Assembly: GCA_020851455.1 (NCBI GenBank)
Contig: JADZCT010000025.1
Location: 1-64,000 of the forward strand
Length of the DNA stretch: 64,000 nucleotides
From: Gemmatimonadaceae bacterium
GTDB taxonomy: Bacteria; Gemmatimonadota; Gemmatimonadetes; Gemmatimonadales; Gemmatimonadaceae
Direction of reading: 5' to 3'
The notes beneath the pieces are model-generated. The model saw nothing but the letters and a program-made list of their open reading frames with translations. It did not search any database and was not told the DNA's origin. Within the stretch, counting starts at the first letter, position 1; each line of letters opens with the position of its first letter. The translations under genes were made by a program, and so were the position numbers. Positions 60,028 to 64,000 of this stretch are shown in pieces.

Positions 60028-62729
60028 GCCGGATTGCCGCGTTCGAGCGTGCCGCGACGCGTGCCGCGGTTGCCATGGCCGGGGCTCTTGCGGCGCTCGC
60101 AATGACAGTCGCCGCTGCCCCAGCCGCGGCGGCTGCGCAGGGCTTCCCGCGGCCCGAAGCGCCGCAGTCGTATGCAGACGCCCGGCTCGCCATCGCGACC
60201 GGGCGCTACCCCGAGGCGATCGCATTCCTCGAGAAGATGCCGCGCAACGACACGTCGTGGTTCGCGGCGCAGGCGGACCTCGCTCGCGCCCTCGCGTTGG
60301 TGAGCCGCTACGACGACGCGGAGCGCGTTGCGCGGGCCGCGGCGGGGATGCCCGGCGGGCGCGAGGCGTTGACGGCGCTCGGCGAGGTCCTGCGGACTCG
60401 CGGCAGGCTCGACTCCGCCGACTCCGCCTTCGCCCGCGCGGTGCGCGAGCGCGCATCCGACAGTTTGATGGCGCGCGTCAACCTCGCGCTCCTCGATCAG
60501 AGGCGCGGCCGGCGGGCGCGCGCAGACTCCGCATTCGACAGGTTCATTGACGTCTACAACGCCAACGCCGCCGCCCTGAGCAGCCGCGAGATGATGGCCG
60601 TCGCGATTGCAGTGCGCGAGCTCGGCGCCGGCAACCCCGACCTCTTCCGCGACGCCCTGCGCGCCTTCGACCGCGCCGTCGCGATTGACCCGGCCAACGT
60701 TGACGCCCGGATCGCCATCGGCGAACTGTTCCTTGCGAAGTACAACGCGAGCGAGGCGCAGAAGACGCTCGACGAAGTCCTTGGCGTGAACCCGTCGCAC
60801 CCGGAAGCGCTGGTCGCCGCTGCGAGGCGGGCCGCATTCGACGGCCAGCCCGGCGCCGACTCCTCGCTCGCGCAGGCCCTGACGGTGAGCCCCGAGTACG
60901 TGCCCGCGCGGGTCATGGTTGCGCAGCGCCTGGTTGACGTCGAGCGCTACGACGACGCGGCCCGGGAGGCGGAACGCGCCCTCAAGGTGGATCCATCGAG
61001 CGCTGAGGCGCTCGCGGTCCTTGCTACGGCGCGCTTCGTTGCCGGCGATGAGCGGGGCTTCAACGCCGCCCGTGAGCGCGCGCTTGCCATCAACCCCAGG
61101 GACGCGGGCTTCTACGTGACGCTGGCTGAGGGCGCCGGGCGCGTCCGACGCTACGCCGTGGCGGCCGACTTCGCACGGCAGGCCGTGGCCGCGGACTCAA
61201 CGAACTGGAAGGCGCGCTCGGTGCTGGGCATGAACCTCCTCCGGCTCGGACGCATCGCCGAGGGGAAGGCGGCGCTGGACGCCTCGTTCAAGGGCGACCC
61301 GTACGACGTGTGGGTCAAGAACACGCTCGACCTGCTCGACACGTTCAAGAACTACGACGAGACGCGCACGCCGCACGCGCTCCTGATGATCGAGAAGACG
61401 GAGTCGCCCGTGCTCTCGATCTACCTGTCCGACCTGGCGGAGCGGGCCTACACGACGTTCGCGCAGCGCTACAGGTACGAGCCGCCGCCCCCGATCCGGA
61501 TCGAGGTTTACCGCAGCCACGCCGACTTCTCCGTGCGCACCGTGGGCCTCGCCGGGCTTGGCGCGCTCGGAGTGAGTTTCGGCACGACGCTTGCCTTCGA
61601 CTCGCCCGCCGCGCGCGACGCGGGGCCGTTCAACTGGGCGTCAACGGTGTGGCACGAACTGGCGCATACCTTCACGCTCGGCGCGACCGACCATCGCGTG
61701 CCCCGCTGGCTCTCGGAAGGACTCTCTGTCTGGGAGGAGCACCGCGCGCGGCCCGGCTGGGGCCAGTCGGTGTCGCCGGAGTTTCTCGGCGCGTTCCAGC
61801 AGGGGAGACTCGTGCCCGTGAGCCGGATGAACGACGGCTTCATGCGGCCGGCGTTCCCGGAACAGGTCATCCTGTCGTACTACCAGGCATCGCTGATCTG
61901 CGACCTCATAGCGCGCGACTTTGGCGAGCAGGCGATCGTTGCGCTCCTCGGCGAGTACAAGGCCGGCCGCACCACCGACGAGGCCTTCCGCGCCGTGCTG
62001 AAGGAGAGTCCGGCCGCGTTCGACAAGCGCTTCGACGCCTACGTGAAGAGCCGGTTCGCGCGGGCGCTGGCAGCACTGGTCTCCGATGGACCCGAGTATC
62101 CGGCCGGCATGCTCCCAGATGAACTCGCGGCCCGGGCCGACTCGATGCCAGGTAGTTGGCGCACGCAGATGCTCGCCGCCGAGGCGCTGACGCGCGCGCG
62201 GCGCCCCGCCGACGCAATCCGGGCGCTCGAGCGTGCGCATGCGCTCTTCCCGGAGTACGGCGGCGCCGGCTCGCCGGCCGCCGCTCTATCGGGCCTCTAC
62301 CTCCAGCGCGGCGACACCGCGAAGGCAATGGCGATGCTCGGCGTCGTCGCCCAGTCGGACGAATCGGCGTTCGAGGCCAACATGATGCTGGGCCGGCTCG
62401 CGCTCGCACGGCGCGACACCGCGGCTGCCGTGGATGCGTTCGAGCGCGCGGTCTGGATCAATCCGTTCCCGGCTGATCTGCACTCTACGCTCGCGACGAT
62501 CGCCGCCGCGCGGAAGGATCATGCCCGCGCAATCCGCGAGCGGCGCGCGCTCGTGGCCCTCGACCCCGTGGACAAGGCCGAGGCGCTGTACCAGCTCGCG
62601 GTTGCCTATCGTGACGGCGGCGATGCGACGGCCGCCAAGCGCGCCGTGCTGGGCGCGCTCGAAGAAGCGCCCAATTTCGGGAAGGCGCAGGACCTGTTGC
62701 TTGCCATCGTGGAAGGGGGGTCGCCTTGA
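60024..62729 (+). CDS. TPR-repeat protein with gluzincin (peptidase MA-like) domain
   Basis: The ATG overlaps the previous stop (ATGA). The 901-residue protein has a signal peptide ending AAAQ, then about eight TPR-like units (residues 45-430), a zinc-peptidase domain with His544-Glu545-x-x-His548 and Glu565 (WLSEGLS), and further TPRs to the end. The order HExxH...E is that of gluzincins. It is exported and may cleave or hold envelope proteins, with TPRs as the binding platform. The operon places it with a VWA protein, a caspase-like protein and DUF4159, so a shared complex is plausible. Confidence 0.87.
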   Translation: MSRIAAFERAATRAAVAMAGALAALAMTVAAAPAAAAAQGFPRPEAPQSYADARLAIATGRYPEAIAFLEKMPRNDTSWFAAQADLARALALVSRYDDAERVARAAAGMPGGREALTALGEVLRTRGRLDSADSAFARAVRERASDSLMARVNLALLDQRRGRRARADSAFDRFIDVYNANAAALSSREMMAVAIAVRELGAGNPDLFRDALRAFDRAVAIDPANVDARIAIGELFLAKYNASEAQKTLDEVLGVNPSHPEALVAAARRAAFDGQPGADSSLAQALTVSPEYVPARVMVAQRLVDVERYDDAAREAERALKVDPSSAEALAVLATARFVAGDERGFNAARERALAINPRDAGFYVTLAEGAGRVRRYAVAADFARQAVAADSTNWKARSVLGMNLLRLGRIAEGKAALDASFKGDPYDVWVKNTLDLLDTFKNYDETRTPHALLMIEKTESPVLSIYLSDLAERAYTTFAQRYRYEPPPPIRIEVYRSHADFSVRTVGLAGLGALGVSFGTTLAFDSPAARDAGPFNWASTVWHELAHTFTLGATDHRVPRWLSEGLSVWEEHRARPGWGQSVSPEFLGAFQQGRLVPVSRMNDGFMRPAFPEQVILSYYQASLICDLIARDFGEQAIVALLGEYKAGRTTDEAFRAVLKESPAAFDKRFDAYVKSRFARALAALVSDGPEYPAGMLPDELAARADSMPGSWRTQMLAAEALTRARRPADAIRALERAHALFPEYGGAGSPAAALSGLYLQRGDTAKAMAMLGVVAQSDESAFEANMMLGRLALARRDTAAAVDAFERAVWINPFPADLHSTLATIAAARKDHARAIRERRALVALDPVDKAEALYQLAVAYRDGGDATAAKRAVLGALEEAPNFGKAQDLLLAIVEGGSP

Positions 62730-63595
62730 TCGCCGAAGCACGCTCATTGCAAGCCAGCACGCGGGCGCGCCGCGCGCACATACGGCTCGCCGGTCTCGCT
62801 GCCGCCGCTTTGGCCGCGGCGCTCGCGGCGCCGTGCGTCGCGCAGGCGCAGAGAGGCGGACGGTTTCCGGGCGGCGCCATGCGCTCGCTTGGCGACCCCA
62901 ACTCGTTCTACACGCCGCCCGACTTTCACGGCAACCCGCCGTACGACGGCCGCTTCACGTTCGCCCGCATCAAGTACCGCGGCTTCGGCCGCTGGTCCGG
63001 GCGCGAAGGGCCGGGCTGGGCGCACGATTACCCCGACGCCGACGTGCACTTCATGAAGATCGTGCGCGAGGTCACCGCGATGCGGCCGTTCGTCGCCGCG
63101 GGACCGATCGTCGGAGGCGCGATCGTCGCCCTCGACGACCCGGAACTGTTCAAGTACCCCGTGGCGTACCTCTCGGAGCCCGGCGGGTGGTTCCCGAACG
63201 CAACCGAGGCCTCGGCACTTGCGAGGTACCTCCGCAAGGGCGGCTTCCTCATCATTGACGATTTTCCTGCATTCGACTGGAACACGATGGAGGCGGCGAT
63301 GACGCGCGTGCTCCCCGACCTGCGCCCCGTCCGCATGACCGGCAAGGAGCCGATCTTCGACTCGTTCTACAAGGCCGACATCAATCGCGTGTCGAGCGAG
63401 TACGGCATGAACCAGGGATTCTACGCGTGGTACGAGAACAATGATCCGACGAAGCGGCTTTACGCCGTGGCCTGCTACAACAACGACATCGGCGAGGCAT
63501 GGCAGTGGTCGGGCCGCGGCTTCGTCTCGGTGGACGTCTCGAACGAGGCGTTCAAGCTCGGAATCAACTTTCTGGTGTACGCACTGACGCACTGA
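62726..63595 (+). CDS. DUF4159-domain exported protein
   Basis: The TTG start at 62726 overlaps the preceding stop (TTGA) and is preceded by GGAAGGGGGG. The 289-residue protein has a signal peptide ending AQAQ and then DUF4159: FTFARIKYRGFGRW near 74 and FLIIDDFPAFDW near 178-189. DUF4159 proteins are commonly next to MoxR and VWA genes and have no known function. The last residues (NFLVYALTH) include a short repeat at the stop. Confidence 0.92.
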   Translation: MIAEARSLQASTRARRAHIRLAGLAAAALAAALAAPCVAQAQRGGRFPGGAMRSLGDPNSFYTPPDFHGNPPYDGRFTFARIKYRGFGRWSGREGPGWAHDYPDADVHFMKIVREVTAMRPFVAAGPIVGGAIVALDDPELFKYPVAYLSEPGGWFPNATEASALARYLRKGGFLIIDDFPAFDWNTMEAAMTRVLPDLRPVRMTGKEPIFDSFYKADINRVSSEYGMNQGFYAWYENNDPTKRLYAVACYNNDIGEAWQWSGRGFVSVDVSNEAFKLGINFLVYALTH

Positions 63596-63634
63596 CAAGC
63601 GAACGGCCGGCAGCTCGCGCGAGCGGCCGGCAGC
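63581..63634. repeat. Two short tandem duplications at the DUF4159 stop
   Basis: GCACTGAC is doubled at 63581-63596 across the stop codon. A 20-bp imperfect repeat with the shared core CGGCCGGCAGC (63604-63614, 63624-63634) follows immediately. Confidence 0.8.
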
Positions 63635-63662
63635 CCTTCGACGCCTCTCACACCCCACCTCC

Positions 63663-64000
63663 GTGACTTCGACCGAAACAGCGCCCGCCCTCGAATCCGC
63701 CGACGATCTCGCCCTCGCCGATCGCCTGAAGGCCGGGGTTGACCAGGTGAATACCGAGCTGCACAAGCTCATCGTCGGACAGGAAGTCGTGATCGAGCAG
63801 GTGCTGCTGTCGCTCTTTGCCGGCGGCAACAGCCTGATCGTCGGCGTGCCAGGGCTAGCCAAGACGCTGCTCATCAACACGATCGCCCAGGTGCTCGACC
63901 TCAAGTTCTCGCGCATTCAGTTCACGCCCGACCTGATGCCGAGCGACATCACGGGAACCGACATCATCCAGGAAGACCCCGAGACCGGCAGGCGCAAGCT
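63663..64000 (+). CDS. MoxR-family AAA+ ATPase, 5' part only
   Basis: About 112 codons are present from a GTG at 63663 to the right edge. The Walker A motif GVPGLAKT is at 61-68, and FTPDLMPSDITGTD near 87-100 is the MoxR signature. MoxR ATPases act as chaperones that insert cofactors or assemble complexes, typically with VWA partners. The VWA protein seven kilobases upstream in the same operon fits. The rest of the gene, including Walker B and sensors, is outside the window. Confidence 0.95.
   Translation, partial: MTSTETAPALESADDLALADRLKAGVDQVNTELHKLIVGQEVVIEQVLLSLFAGGNSLIVGVPGLAKTLLINTIAQVLDLKFSRIQFTPDLMPSDITGTDIIQEDPETGRRK

Overview
The window is high-GC DNA from a Gram-negative-type bacterium with an outer membrane. 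It encodes several outer-membrane beta-barrels, a TonB receptor, an LpxR-type lipid A deacylase, lipoproteins and many exported enzymes. The mix of DUF5916 and BNR/sortilin-like proteins, tricorn-type and M28 peptidases, DUF4159 next to MoxR, a class II ribonucleotide reductase, and frequent GTG/TTG starts with 4-nt gene overlaps fits Gemmatimonadota best. That assignment is inference; no rRNA or other phylogenetic marker lies in the window. No tRNA, rRNA, CRISPR array, insertion sequence or prophage was recognised.

Layout. 1-1182: 5' part of a CocE/NonD hydrolase (minus). 1294-2960: an unknown protein, a Fur-fold regulator without the usual histidines, and CcdA. 3019-6481: a small beta-barrel protein, a glycine-zipper lipoprotein and gamma-glutamyltransferase. 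6553-10248: a peptidoglycan-recycling operon (MurQ, AnmK, and a NagZ-like GH3 protein lacking the catalytic residues). 10284-15840 (minus): a phospho-signalling operon of zinc-ribbon/FHA protein, zinc-ribbon Ser/Thr kinase, membrane-anchored PP2C phosphatase, and an FHA protein with a periplasmic trypsin domain. 15948-21596: a cell-wall amidase, a metallopeptidase/propeller/barrel protein and a gamma-carbonic anhydrase. 21597-22023: a structured AT-richer leader before a B12-dependent ribonucleotide reductase (22024-24540), which converges on a BtuB-like TonB receptor and a DUF5916 protein. 29507-34807: a PD-(D/E)XK nuclease translationally coupled to a Kch-type potassium channel, then a tricorn-like protease.

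34853-43455: an unusual single gene joining a GT87 membrane glycosyltransferase to a POTRA/Omp85-like outer-membrane domain, a CPBP protease with an internal duplication whose second half has lost the catalytic motifs, and an M28 peptidase. 43672-56516: mostly exported proteins (two more M28 peptidases, LpxR, fasciclin, DinB with a basic tail, BNR propeller, cytochrome c with a Tat-exported flavoenzyme, and a plug-only TonB-domain protein). 56654-64000: a tightly coupled operon of VWA/GATase protein, caspase-like protein with an EF-hand, TPR-gluzincin, DUF4159, and the start of MoxR.

Two signals cut across the genes. The 7-mer GTAACTT occurs five times on the plus strand, each time in an intergenic gap just upstream of a plus-strand gene, and looks like a -10 promoter element. 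Short tandem duplications sit on or immediately after five stop codons.
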